This document shows, in pieces, positions 1 through 6,035 of a stretch of DNA of 11,913 bases (position 1 is the first letter of the stretch; every line of letters starts with the position of its first letter). The stretch is from Chloroflexota bacterium (GTDB lineage: Bacteria > Chloroflexota > Limnocylindria > Limnocylindrales > CSP1-4): positions 1-11,913 of the forward strand of contig JAJYDP010000092.1 in NCBI GenBank assembly GCA_021777365.1. The letters are read 5' to 3'. The position numbers and the translations under genes are program-made. The notes below the pieces were generated by a model. The model was not told the origin of the DNA. It saw only the letters and a list, made by a program, of their open reading frames with translations, and did not search any database.

Positions 1-129
1 CCGGCGGCGAACGGGTCGCGGGGCTGGGGGCCAGTTCCGTCAGCCACGGGGTTCGTCAGTCATGGGAGGCTCCGATCGCGCGGATCGGCGGAGGCGATCG
101 TCAGGCACGTTCGGCTGAGTGTAGCGGCT

Positions 130-152
130 GCCGGCACCGGGCACGGTCCGGC
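130..152. terminator. GC hairpin upstream of the nuclease gene
   Basis: The sequence can fold into a 9-bp stem: GCCGG and ACCG on the left, separated by one bulged C, pair with CGGT and CCGGC on the right around a GGCA loop. It lies about 90 bases before the nuclease start and could end a gene lying left of the window. There is no T-run after it on either strand, so a termination role is weakly supported. No gene is recognisable in positions 1-240. Confidence 0.2.
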
Positions 153-240
153 CGGACTCTCTCGGCCGATGAACACGCGCGGATGGAGCGCCTGCGCGCC
201 CGGCGCGCACGGGGGCGCGTCCGGTGGCACGATGCGCGGC

Positions 241-1893
241 ATGGACGTGCACTTCCTCGGGGCCGCGAACACGGTGACCGGCTCGCAGTTCCTCCTGACC
301 ACCGACCGCGCCCGGATCCTGGTCGACTGCGGGATGTTCCAGGGAAGTCCGAACGAGTCGGTGCGCAACCGGGTTCCCCTCGCCTACGACCCGGCGTCGC
401 TGGACGCGATCGTCCTGACGCACGCCCACCTGGATCACTGCGGGCTGATCCCGCACGTGGTCGCCGAAGGATTCCGCGGTCCGATCTACGCCACGCGCGG
501 GACCGTGGAGCTCGCGGGACTCGTCCTCCTCGACTCCGGGAAGCTGCAGGAGGAGTTCGTGAAGCGCGAGGCGCGCTGGGCGAAGCGGCATCCAGACCGG
601 GCCGTCGAGGAGGAGCGCGAGCTGGAGGCGGCCATCGAGGCACAGGTCGAGCTTGCGCAGGCGGACGAGTCGACGACCGCGGTGGCGCCGGCCTCCGCCG
701 GGGCGGAGCGGCCCGGGCAGGCGGCCCACCCGAGCACGAGCGGCGGAAGCCTTCCACCTGCCGCCTCGCCAAAGGGCCACGCCAACCCCGAGCACGCGAT
801 CCTCACGGCGCCCGCGCAGGTGGAGCTGGAGATCGACGAGCCGCTCTACGACCAGCGCCAGGCTCGCGCCGCCCTCGGCCAGTTCCGTGGCGTCGACTAC
901 GGACAGCGCGTGCAGGTCGCTCCCGGGATCGTGGCCACCTTCCTGGACGCCGGCCACATCCTGGGCTCGGCGATCATCCGGCTCGAGATCGACGCGGGGC
1001 CGGACCACCCGGCCCGCACGCTCGTCTTCTCGGGCGACCTCGGCCCGGCCGACACCCCCATCCTGCACGACCCGACACGGGTGTCCTCGGGGGACTACGT
1101 GTTCGTCGAGTCGACCTACGGGGGCCGCGAGCATGAACCGCAGGCGGAGGCCGTCCGGCTGCTGGCGGAGGCGGTCCGGATCGTGGCCGAGCAGGACGGC
1201 GTGCTGCTCGTGCCCTCGTTCGCGATCGGGCGCACGCAGGAGATCGTCTGGGAGCTGAACCGGCTCGTGGACACAGGGCGGATCCCCCTCCTGCCGCTCT
1301 TCCTCGACTCGCCGATGGCGTCGCACGCCAGCGACATCTACCGCCGGTACAGCGAGTACTGGGACGACGAGACCCGCGACCTGCTGGCGCACCACGAGGC
1401 GCCGCTCGACTTCCCGAAGCAGGTGGTGACCAACGACTTCGAGGATTCGCAGGCCATCTCGAGGGCACGGCGGCCGTACATGATCGTGGCCTCCAACGGG
1501 ATGCTCACCGGCGGCCGCGTGCTGGGGCACCTGCGCGAGCTGGTCGGCGACCCGCGCGCCGTGCTGCTCTTCGTTGGCTACCAGGGCGTGGGCACCCTCG
1601 GCGCCCACCTCCAGGCCGGCGCGAAGACCGTCCGAATCGACGGCGAGACACGCGTGGTGCGCTGCCAGGTCCGCTCGATCAGCGGCTTCTCGGCACACGC
1701 CGACGAGGCCGGCCTCCTGGCCTGGCTGAGCGCCTTCGCCGCCGGCAAGCGTCCCGGGGACGCGGGGTTCCCGCGGCACGTCTTCATCGTGCACGGCGAT
1801 CCCGAGGCGCAGGAGGCGCTCGAGCCCGGGATCCGCGCCATGGGGTTCGAGACCCTCGTGCCGCACTGGCACCAGCGGGTCACGCTGGACTGA
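241..1893 (+). CDS. MBL-fold beta-CASP RNA-processing exonuclease/metallohydrolase
   Basis: This is a 550-residue zinc-dependent nuclease of the beta-CASP branch of the metallo-beta-lactamase superfamily (YSH1/CPSF73-like). Such proteins cut or trim RNA in the cytoplasm. The metal motif HAHLDH is at residues 61-66, with further ligands at H239 (DAGHILGS) and D266 (SGDLG). The beta-CASP cap shows E290 (ESTYGG), the PSFAIGRTQE segment (325-334), SNGMLTGGR (418-426) with H430, and SAHAD with H486. The C-terminal VHGDPEAQ (517-524) is also typical. The start at 241 puts the conserved first strand MDVHFLGAANTVTGS at the N-terminus. An in-frame ATG at 232, with GGTGG four bases before it, is the alternative; a longer reading from 169 adds unconserved residues. 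Residues about 119-200 form an Ala/Pro/Glu-rich insertion not expected in the family. A weak hairpin (1895-1909) follows the stop. The family is certain; the exact substrate is unknown. Confidence 0.9.
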   Translation: MDVHFLGAANTVTGSQFLLTTDRARILVDCGMFQGSPNESVRNRVPLAYDPASLDAIVLTHAHLDHCGLIPHVVAEGFRGPIYATRGTVELAGLVLLDSGKLQEEFVKREARWAKRHPDRAVEEERELEAAIEAQVELAQADESTTAVAPASAGAERPGQAAHPSTSGGSLPPAASPKGHANPEHAILTAPAQVELEIDEPLYDQRQARAALGQFRGVDYGQRVQVAPGIVATFLDAGHILGSAIIRLEIDAGPDHPARTLVFSGDLGPADTPILHDPTRVSSGDYVFVESTYGGREHEPQAEAVRLLAEAVRIVAEQDGVLLVPSFAIGRTQEIVWELNRLVDTGRIPLLPLFLDSPMASHASDIYRRYSEYWDDETRDLLAHHEAPLDFPKQVVTNDFEDSQAISRARRPYMIVASNGMLTGGRVLGHLRELVGDPRAVLLFVGYQGVGTLGAHLQAGAKTVRIDGETRVVRCQVRSISGFSAHADEAGLLAWLSAFAAGKRPGDAGFPRHVFIVHGDPEAQEALEPGIRAMGFETLVPHWHQRVTLD

Positions 1894-1939
1894 CCCCGGG
1901 CCTGCCGGGCGAGACCGGCGCGCGTCACAATGCTTCTGC

Positions 1940-1967
1940 TTGACATAACCTTGTTGACGCGCATAAT
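1940..1967 (+). promoter_or_regulatory. sigma-70-type promoter of the marR-efflux operon
   Basis: A perfect -35 box TTGACA (1940-1945) and a -10 box CATAAT (1962-1967) are separated by 16 bases in an AT-rich island that stands out from the surrounding GC-rich DNA. A second TTGAC lies at 1954-1958. The predicted transcript starts near 1974, about 27 bases before the marR start. The spacer and the following 20 bases hold imperfect inverted halves, TTGTTGA (1951-1957) and TCAACCA (1981-1987), which could be the operator of the MarR protein encoded next; that part is inference. Confidence 0.65.
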
Positions 1968-2000
1968 AAGCGCCAGCCAATCAACCATTCGTCACACAAC

Positions 2001-2537
2001 ATGGAATCGACGACAATCACTCCTCCCACCGGTACCCACACCGACGCTGCCGTCAGCGAGCTCCTCGCGCTCATCGCAAAGGAGCGGGCGTCCCACGTCC
2101 GCCGTTGGTGCCGGCAGGACATCAGCATGACGGCCCTGCACGTGCTCATGGTGCTCGAGGCCAGTGGCCCCCTCGCGATGAGCCGGCTCGCCGACATCCT
2201 CGAGGTCGCCGTCTCGAACGCCACCGGGATCGTGTCCCGGATGGAAGAGCGCGGTCTGGTGCGCCGCACTCACGATGAGACGGACCGCCGGGTCGTGTTC
2301 GTCACCGCCACCGATGTCGGCCGCCGGGTGCTCGAGGACCGCGAGTTCATGCGGGCCGAGCAGCTGCGGCAGGTACTGTCCGCCATGACCGACCAGGGGC
2401 GCACCGACTTCGTGCGCGCCATTCGAGAGTTCCTCACCACCGCGGAACGGCTCCGCGCAGAAGGCCGCCTCGTCGAGGACGAGTCGGACCAGCTGTCGCC
2501 TCGCCTCTCCGCGCCCACCGTTCCGCTTCGCGCATAG
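2001..2537 (+). CDS. MarR-family transcriptional regulator
   Basis: This is a 178-residue winged-helix repressor of the MarR family. The recognition region spans about residues 57-83 (GPLAMSRLADILEVAVSNAT and on), followed by the family wing with the DETDRR segment (92-97) and RVVFVTAT strands. The flanking helices would form the dimer interface. The C-terminal 20 residues after about 158 are Ser/Pro-rich and probably disordered. The ATG at 2001 lies about 27 bases after the predicted transcription start, and no Shine-Dalgarno sequence is visible before it. The gene precedes an efflux pump by 62 bases on the same strand. In such pairs the MarR protein normally represses its own operon and is released by the drug or a phenolic ligand; that role here is inferred from context. 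Confidence 0.93.
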   Translation: MESTTITPPTGTHTDAAVSELLALIAKERASHVRRWCRQDISMTALHVLMVLEASGPLAMSRLADILEVAVSNATGIVSRMEERGLVRRTHDETDRRVVFVTATDVGRRVLEDREFMRAEQLRQVLSAMTDQGRTDFVRAIREFLTTAERLRAEGRLVEDESDQLSPRLSAPTVPLRA

Positions 2538-2599
2538 CCACGACCACGCGCGCGGCCGGCCCGGCGGGGGCCCGCCCCACAACCCAGGAGACACGTTTC

Positions 2600-4264
2600 A
2601 TGGAAAGCATGCCGGTCACCTCCGGCTCCTCCGGGGCCACGCATCCGGCCATCGAGGTCAACCCTCGCGCCCGCTTCGAGATCCTCTTCGCAGTCCTCCT
2701 GGGGCTGTTCCTGAGCGCGCTCGACCAGACGATCGTCGGCCCGGTCCTGCCACGCATCGTCACCGACCTGAACGGCGCCGACCTCTACACCTGGGTGGTG
2801 ACCGCGTACCTGCTCACCAGCACCGTCACCATCCCGATCTACGGCAAGCTGTCCGACCTGTACGGCCGGCGGCCGTTGCTGATGGCGGGCATCGTGCTGT
2901 TCCTGGCCGGCTCCGCGCTGTCGGGCCTCAGCCAGACGATGTCGCAGCTGATCCTGTTCCGCTCGATCCAGGGCCTTGGCGCGGGGGCGCTCTTCCCGAT
3001 CTCGCTCGCGGTGATCGGCGATCTGTTCACACCCGCGGAACGAGGCAAGTACCAGGGGCTCTTCGGGGCCGTGTTCGGCGTCGCGTTCCTGGTCGGGCCC
3101 TTCCTGGGCGGGTTCCTGACCGATCACGTGAGCTGGCACTGGGTCTTCTACGTCAACCTGCCGATCGGGCTGGTGTCGCTCTACTTCATCTGGCACCTGC
3201 TCCCGACCGTCAAGCGTCCGGGCAGTCGCTTCAACCTGGACGTGCCCGGTGTCGCGACCCTCACGCTCGCCATCGTCCCGGTGCTCATCGCGCTGACGAT
3301 CGCCGAGAACGGCGACTGGACCGCGCCCGGCGTCGTCGGCGGCTTCGCGGCCGGCATCGTGTTCCTGGTCGCCTTCGTCGCCGTCGAGACGCGCGCCGAG
3401 GACCCGGTGATCCCGCTCGATCTCTTCCGCAACCGGACGTTCACGGTGTCGAGCATCGCCACGTTCCTCGCGTCGTTCGGTTTCGCGACCGCGATCATCT
3501 TCCTGCCGCTCTGGTTCCAGGTCGTGCAGAACGCCAGCTCGACGGCGTCGGGCTACGACCTCCTCCCCTTCCTGTTCGGGCTCATCGTGAGCTCGGTGGT
3601 CTCGGGCCAGGTCGTCAGCCGCACCGGCCGCTACAAGTGGCTGCTCGTGGGCTCCATGGCGCTGATCGCGTTCGGCCTGGCGCTGTTCACGAATCTGCGC
3701 GCCGACACACCGACGCCCACGCTCTGGCTGTGGATGGTCGTGGCTGGAATCGGGGTGGGCCCGATGATGGCCGTCTTCACCCTGATCGTGCAGAACGCCG
3801 TGCCGTCCCGGCTGCTCGGCACGGCGACCAGCGACCTCACGCTGATGCGCCAGATCGGCACCTCGGTGGGCCTGACCGTCGCCTTCACCCTGTTCGAGAA
3901 CAACCTGACCTGGGGGCTGCTGCGGAGCCAGATCGTCGCCGCGGGCGCCCCGGCGGCCTACGTTCCGGCGACCGCGCCGGCCGGGTTCAACATCGGGCAG
4001 GAGCTCACGTCGGTGGGAGGGAGCGGCGCGACGCAGTTCCTGACCCAGGTCCCGGCGCAGCTCCAGCCCGTCTTCCTCGACGGGTTCCACCAGGCGTTCT
4101 CGATCGCGCTCGGGAACTCCATGTGGATCGGCGTGGGCGCCGCGGTCATCGCCTGCGCCTCGGCGCTGTTCCTCCACGAGCTGCCGCTGCGGGCCACGCA
4201 CGCCGTGCAGCAGCACGCGGCGGAGGGCGCCATGGTGCCGGTCCGCGCGGACGTGGGCGAGTAG
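2600..4264 (+). CDS. MFS multidrug efflux transporter, DHA2 (EmrB/QacA) family
   Basis: This 554-residue integral membrane protein should export toxic compounds by proton antiport. It shows the 14-helix DHA2 signatures in order: LDQTIVGPVLPRI in the first helix (41-53), motif A as GKLSDLYGRR (82-91), motif B around RSIQGLGAGALFP (121-133), and motif C as FLVGPFLGG (163-171) followed by WHWVFYVNLPIG (179-190). Long hydrophobic segments continue to the end, with a periplasmic-type loop rich in Gly/Ala/Thr near residues 450-490 before the last helix. The first roughly 25 residues are polar. AGGAG at 2586-2590 sits nine bases before the ATG, a good ribosome site; a second ATG at 2609 is less well placed. 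It is the structural gene of the MarR-controlled operon. The drug specificity cannot be read from sequence. Confidence 0.94.
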   Translation: MESMPVTSGSSGATHPAIEVNPRARFEILFAVLLGLFLSALDQTIVGPVLPRIVTDLNGADLYTWVVTAYLLTSTVTIPIYGKLSDLYGRRPLLMAGIVLFLAGSALSGLSQTMSQLILFRSIQGLGAGALFPISLAVIGDLFTPAERGKYQGLFGAVFGVAFLVGPFLGGFLTDHVSWHWVFYVNLPIGLVSLYFIWHLLPTVKRPGSRFNLDVPGVATLTLAIVPVLIALTIAENGDWTAPGVVGGFAAGIVFLVAFVAVETRAEDPVIPLDLFRNRTFTVSSIATFLASFGFATAIIFLPLWFQVVQNASSTASGYDLLPFLFGLIVSSVVSGQVVSRTGRYKWLLVGSMALIAFGLALFTNLRADTPTPTLWLWMVVAGIGVGPMMAVFTLIVQNAVPSRLLGTATSDLTLMRQIGTSVGLTVAFTLFENNLTWGLLRSQIVAAGAPAAYVPATAPAGFNIGQELTSVGGSGATQFLTQVPAQLQPVFLDGFHQAFSIALGNSMWIGVGAAVIACASALFLHELPLRATHAVQQHAAEGAMVPVRADVGE

Positions 4265-4283
4265 CAGTCCGGTGGAGCCCCAC

Positions 4284-4311
4284 CCCGCCTGCCGGACCCC
4301 CGGCAGGCGGG
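4284..4311. terminator. perfect 12-bp hairpin between convergent genes
   Basis: CCCGCCTGCCGG (4284-4295) is exactly complementary to 4300-4311, with an ACCC loop. It begins 20 bases after the efflux pump stop and ends one base before the stop codon of the convergent 55-residue gene. It could therefore end transcripts from both sides. Neither strand has a T-run after the stem, so it would be a non-canonical intrinsic terminator or an mRNA 3'-end stabiliser. Confidence 0.6.
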
Positions 4312-4312
4312 A

Positions 4313-4480
4313 TCATCGCCAGAGCATCCGCCACAGCCCCGCTCGCCCGAGTGCACGGCCCACGATCTTGTTCTTCGCCCGGCGCGCGATCCGGTGCGGG
4401 TTGCCGGACGCCAGCGTCGAGACGTCGTTGGCCAGCCTGGCCGTCCGGTAGAGGCTCGACACCAGGCCGCGCCGCCTCAC
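4313..4480 (-). CDS. small basic protein, conserved hypothetical (55 aa)
   Basis: This short protein starts at a GTG whose last two bases, with the next A, form the TGA stop of the upstream 86-residue gene (GTGA overlap). It has a strong AGGAGG (4488-4493) seven bases before it, so translation is likely coupled. The product is strongly basic, with the sequence SGNPHRIARRAKNKIVGRAL near the middle and a Trp-rich end, LWRMLWR. An in-frame GTG at 4462 would give a 49-residue version. I recall similar small RRAKN-GRALGR-WR proteins in actinobacterial and Chloroflexota genomes without assigned function. The charge pattern suggests nucleic-acid or membrane-surface binding; this is inference only. 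Confidence 0.65.
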   Translation of the reverse strand: MRRRGLVSSLYRTARLANDVSTLASGNPHRIARRAKNKIVGRALGRAGLWRMLWR

Positions 4481-4737
4481 GCGAGTGCCTCCTGCAGGAA
4501 CGCCGCGGCGTCCTCCGCGAGCGCCGCGCGCTCGACCTCCTCGGCCTCGATGAGGGCGAGCAACCGGCGGGCGGCCGCCGGGTGTTCCAGGCCGATCGCG
4601 AGCCCCACGCTCAGCCAGTAGTCCGCCGTCTCGAGGGCGTGCGGGCGGACCTCCTCGGGGACCTCCTCGAGGACCTCGGCCATGGCCGAGGTGAGCGCCC
4701 TGCCGTAGCGGTTCCAGCCGTCGTCCCTGGTCGTCAC
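4477..4737 (-). CDS. hypothetical acidic alpha-helical protein (86 aa)
   Basis: The frame opens at a GTG at 4737 with GGAGG (4744-4748) six bases before it, a clear ribosome site; longer readings to 4812 have no such signal. The product is rich in Ala, Glu and Leu and is predicted to be almost wholly helical. Segments such as AMAEVLEEVPEEVRPHALET and LLALIEAEEVERAALAEDAA give strong amphipathic periodicity. No catalytic motif, signal peptide or membrane segment is seen, and I do not recognise the family. It lies 142 bases downstream of methylglyoxal synthase on the same strand and overlaps the start of the 55-residue basic gene. The acidic and basic products may act as a pair. Confidence 0.65.
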   Translation of the reverse strand: MTTRDDGWNRYGRALTSAMAEVLEEVPEEVRPHALETADYWLSVGLAIGLEHPAAARRLLALIEAEEVERAALAEDAAAFLQEALA

Positions 4738-4840
4738 TGGTTGCCTCCGTCTGCTCGGCGCTCGCCAGCCCGCACCTGCCCACGTCAGGCTGCCCGTGGC
4801 TGGCGGATCCACGCCATTCTCGGGCCACGCGACCTTCCTC

Positions 4841-4865
4841 CCCGCGACCCGTTCCGCGTCGCGGG
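4841..4865 (-). terminator. possible hairpin after mgsA
   Basis: CCCGCGAC (4841-4848) pairs perfectly with GTCGCGGG (4858-4865) around a nine-base loop. It begins 15 bases beyond the methylglyoxal synthase stop in the direction of transcription. There is no T-run, so it may only weaken readthrough into the two small genes downstream. Confidence 0.3.
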
Positions 4866-4879
4866 ACGTCGGCCGTTGC

Positions 4880-5344
4880 TCAGGGCGTGCCGCCGGTGTG
4901 GATCTCGCGGGTCAGGTGCTCGGTGTAGTCCGGGAGGTGTCGCTCGTACCCGTCCGACATCAGCGGGGAGGAGATCATGAAATCGGCCGTCGCCCGGTTG
5001 CACGCGACCGGGATGTTCCACACGACCGCGATCCGCAGGAGCGCCTTCACGTCCGGGTCGTGCGGCTGCGGCTCGAGAGGGTCCCAGAAGAACACCAGGA
5101 AGTCGATCGTCCCATCGGCGATCATGGCGCCGACCTGGAGGTCGCCGCCCAGTGGCCCGGACTGGAGCTTGGTCACCGGGATCTCGAGCTCGCGCTCGAG
5201 GAGCGCGCCGGTGGTTCCCGTGGCGAACAGGTCGTGCTGCGCCAGCAGGTCCAGGTTGTAGCGGGCCCACTCGACCAGGTCCTGCTTCTTGTTGTCGTGG
5301 GCCACCAGCCCGATCTGCTTGCGGGCGTCCAGCCTGCGCTTCAT
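4880..5344 (-). CDS. mgsA: methylglyoxal synthase
   Basis: The 154-residue product converts dihydroxyacetone phosphate to methylglyoxal and phosphate. This bypass of lower glycolysis relieves phosphate starvation or sugar-phosphate stress. It is close to the usual length (about 152 in E. coli). The motifs are all present: LVAHDNKK (13-20), the phosphate-binding ATGTTG (41-46), SGPLGGD (62-68), FFWDPL (85-90), HDPDVKALLR (95-104), and NIPVACNRATADFMISS (110-126). H16, D68, H95 and D98 align with E. coli H19, D71, H98 and D101 with a constant offset of three, so the catalytic set is intact. The ATG at 5344 has GGAGA about eight bases before it. It follows the universal stress gene by 64 bases on the same strand, which suggests a joint stress response. 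No glyoxalase gene is in the window. Confidence 0.96.
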   Translation of the reverse strand: MKRRLDARKQIGLVAHDNKKQDLVEWARYNLDLLAQHDLFATGTTGALLERELEIPVTKLQSGPLGGDLQVGAMIADGTIDFLVFFWDPLEPQPHDPDVKALLRIAVVWNIPVACNRATADFMISSPLMSDGYERHLPDYTEHLTREIHTGGTP

Positions 5345-5369
5345 GCCGTCTCTCCTTCCAGAGGTGGCA

Positions 5370-5409
5370 GGGCCCGCGGCGGCGGACGATCCCGGTCGCC
5401 CGCGGCCCC
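5370..5409 (-). terminator. possible hairpin between uspA-like gene and mgsA
   Basis: CCGCGG (5374-5379) pairs with CCGCGG (5400-5405). The stem is extended by GGG/CCC across one C-C mismatch, and the loop is 20 bases. It overlaps the stress-gene stop codon and has no T-run. It might attenuate readthrough into mgsA, but self-complementary CCGCGG is common in DNA this rich in GC. Confidence 0.2.
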
Positions 5410-5843
5410 TACTCGCCGTCGTGCACGATCAGGACGGGGATGGTGCTGCGGGCCGCGACCTGCCCCGAGACCGACCCGAGCAGCACGCTCTGCAGCCGTC
5501 CGAGCCCGCGCGTGCCCATCACCAGCAGGTCGTACTGGCCCGAGGCGGCCGCATCGAGGATGGCTGGCGCTGGTTGCCCCGCACCCAGCGCGTCCTTCCG
5601 CACGGTGGGGCCGCCCGCCGCCTCGACGGCGGCTGCCTCCTCATCCAGGATCACCTGGGCCCGCCGGATGGCCGCCTCGAGATCCTCCGAGTACCCGGGC
5701 TCGCCCTCGAAGCCGGGCGGCTCGTGGTACACCGTGAGCACGGTCAGCGTCGCGCCCAGCTCGCGGGCGCACTCGGCGGCGGTCAGGACGGCCTGCCGGG
5801 CATGGTGGCTGCCGTCCACCGCAACGAGAATCCGCTTGAACAT
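5409..5843 (-). CDS. universal stress protein (UspA family)
   Basis: This is a 144-residue single-domain cytoplasmic Usp. The N-terminal strand FKRILVAVDGS carries D10, the conserved adenine-side Asp. The C-terminal nucleotide loop reads G110-TR-G113, then nine residues, then G123-S124, the exact G-2x-G-9x-G-S pattern of ATP-binding Usp proteins, followed by SGQVAARSTIPVLIV. It should therefore bind ATP like the MJ0577 type, unlike E. coli UspA itself. I chose the ATG at 5843 because it gives the canonical start and has GAGG nine bases before it; a GTG at 5852 is too close to the purine run. It is the first gene of a probable operon with mgsA and is divergent from the decarboxylase. Confidence 0.93.
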   Translation of the reverse strand: MFKRILVAVDGSHHARQAVLTAAECARELGATLTVLTVYHEPPGFEGEPGYSEDLEAAIRRAQVILDEEAAAVEAAGGPTVRKDALGAGQPAPAILDAAASGQYDLLVMGTRGLGRLQSVLLGSVSGQVAARSTIPVLIVHDGE

Positions 5844-5891
5844 CGAGTCCACCCTCTCCTGGTCACGCCAACGGCCGGGTGCGTGTCACCT

Positions 5892-5897
5892 AATGTA
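5892..5897 (-). promoter_or_regulatory. possible -10 box of the usp-mgsA operon
   Basis: TACATT on the minus strand fits the TANNNT core and is the only AT-rich element in the 192-base divergent region on this side. It would give a leader of about 40 bases before the ATG at 5843. No convincing -35 box is present at the expected distance. Confidence 0.3.
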
Positions 5898-6023
5898 ACG
5901 AACCCGTCGAGGACCCTCGCGCCGCCGGCGCAGCCCGAGCCGCGCGAACGAACCGGGGCCGAGCCGATCGCATGGCCAGGCCTCGCCGCCTTGCGGCCGC
6001 TGGCCCGAGTCGTGGCGGTCGTC

Positions 6024-6029
6024 TAGATT
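6024..6029 (+). promoter_or_regulatory. -10 box implying a leaderless mRNA
   Basis: TAGATT (TANNNT core) ends six bases before the ATG at 6036, which places the expected transcription start on or next to the A of the start codon. No Shine-Dalgarno sequence is seen upstream. This layout is the standard signature of leaderless transcripts in high-GC bacteria. No good -35 box is visible. Confidence 0.55.
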
Positions 6030-6035
6030 CCGCGC

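Noticed and set aside
40..1980. 646-residue open frame on the minus strand
   Set aside because: It is antisense to the whole beta-CASP nuclease. Its Arg/His/Val/Gly-rich composition and lack of any domain are typical of the GC-driven mirror of a real gene.
2270..4216. 648-residue open frame on the minus strand
   Set aside because: It is antisense to the MarR and efflux genes. Runs of Arg, Glu, Asp, Gln and His are what hydrophobic codons give when read backwards.
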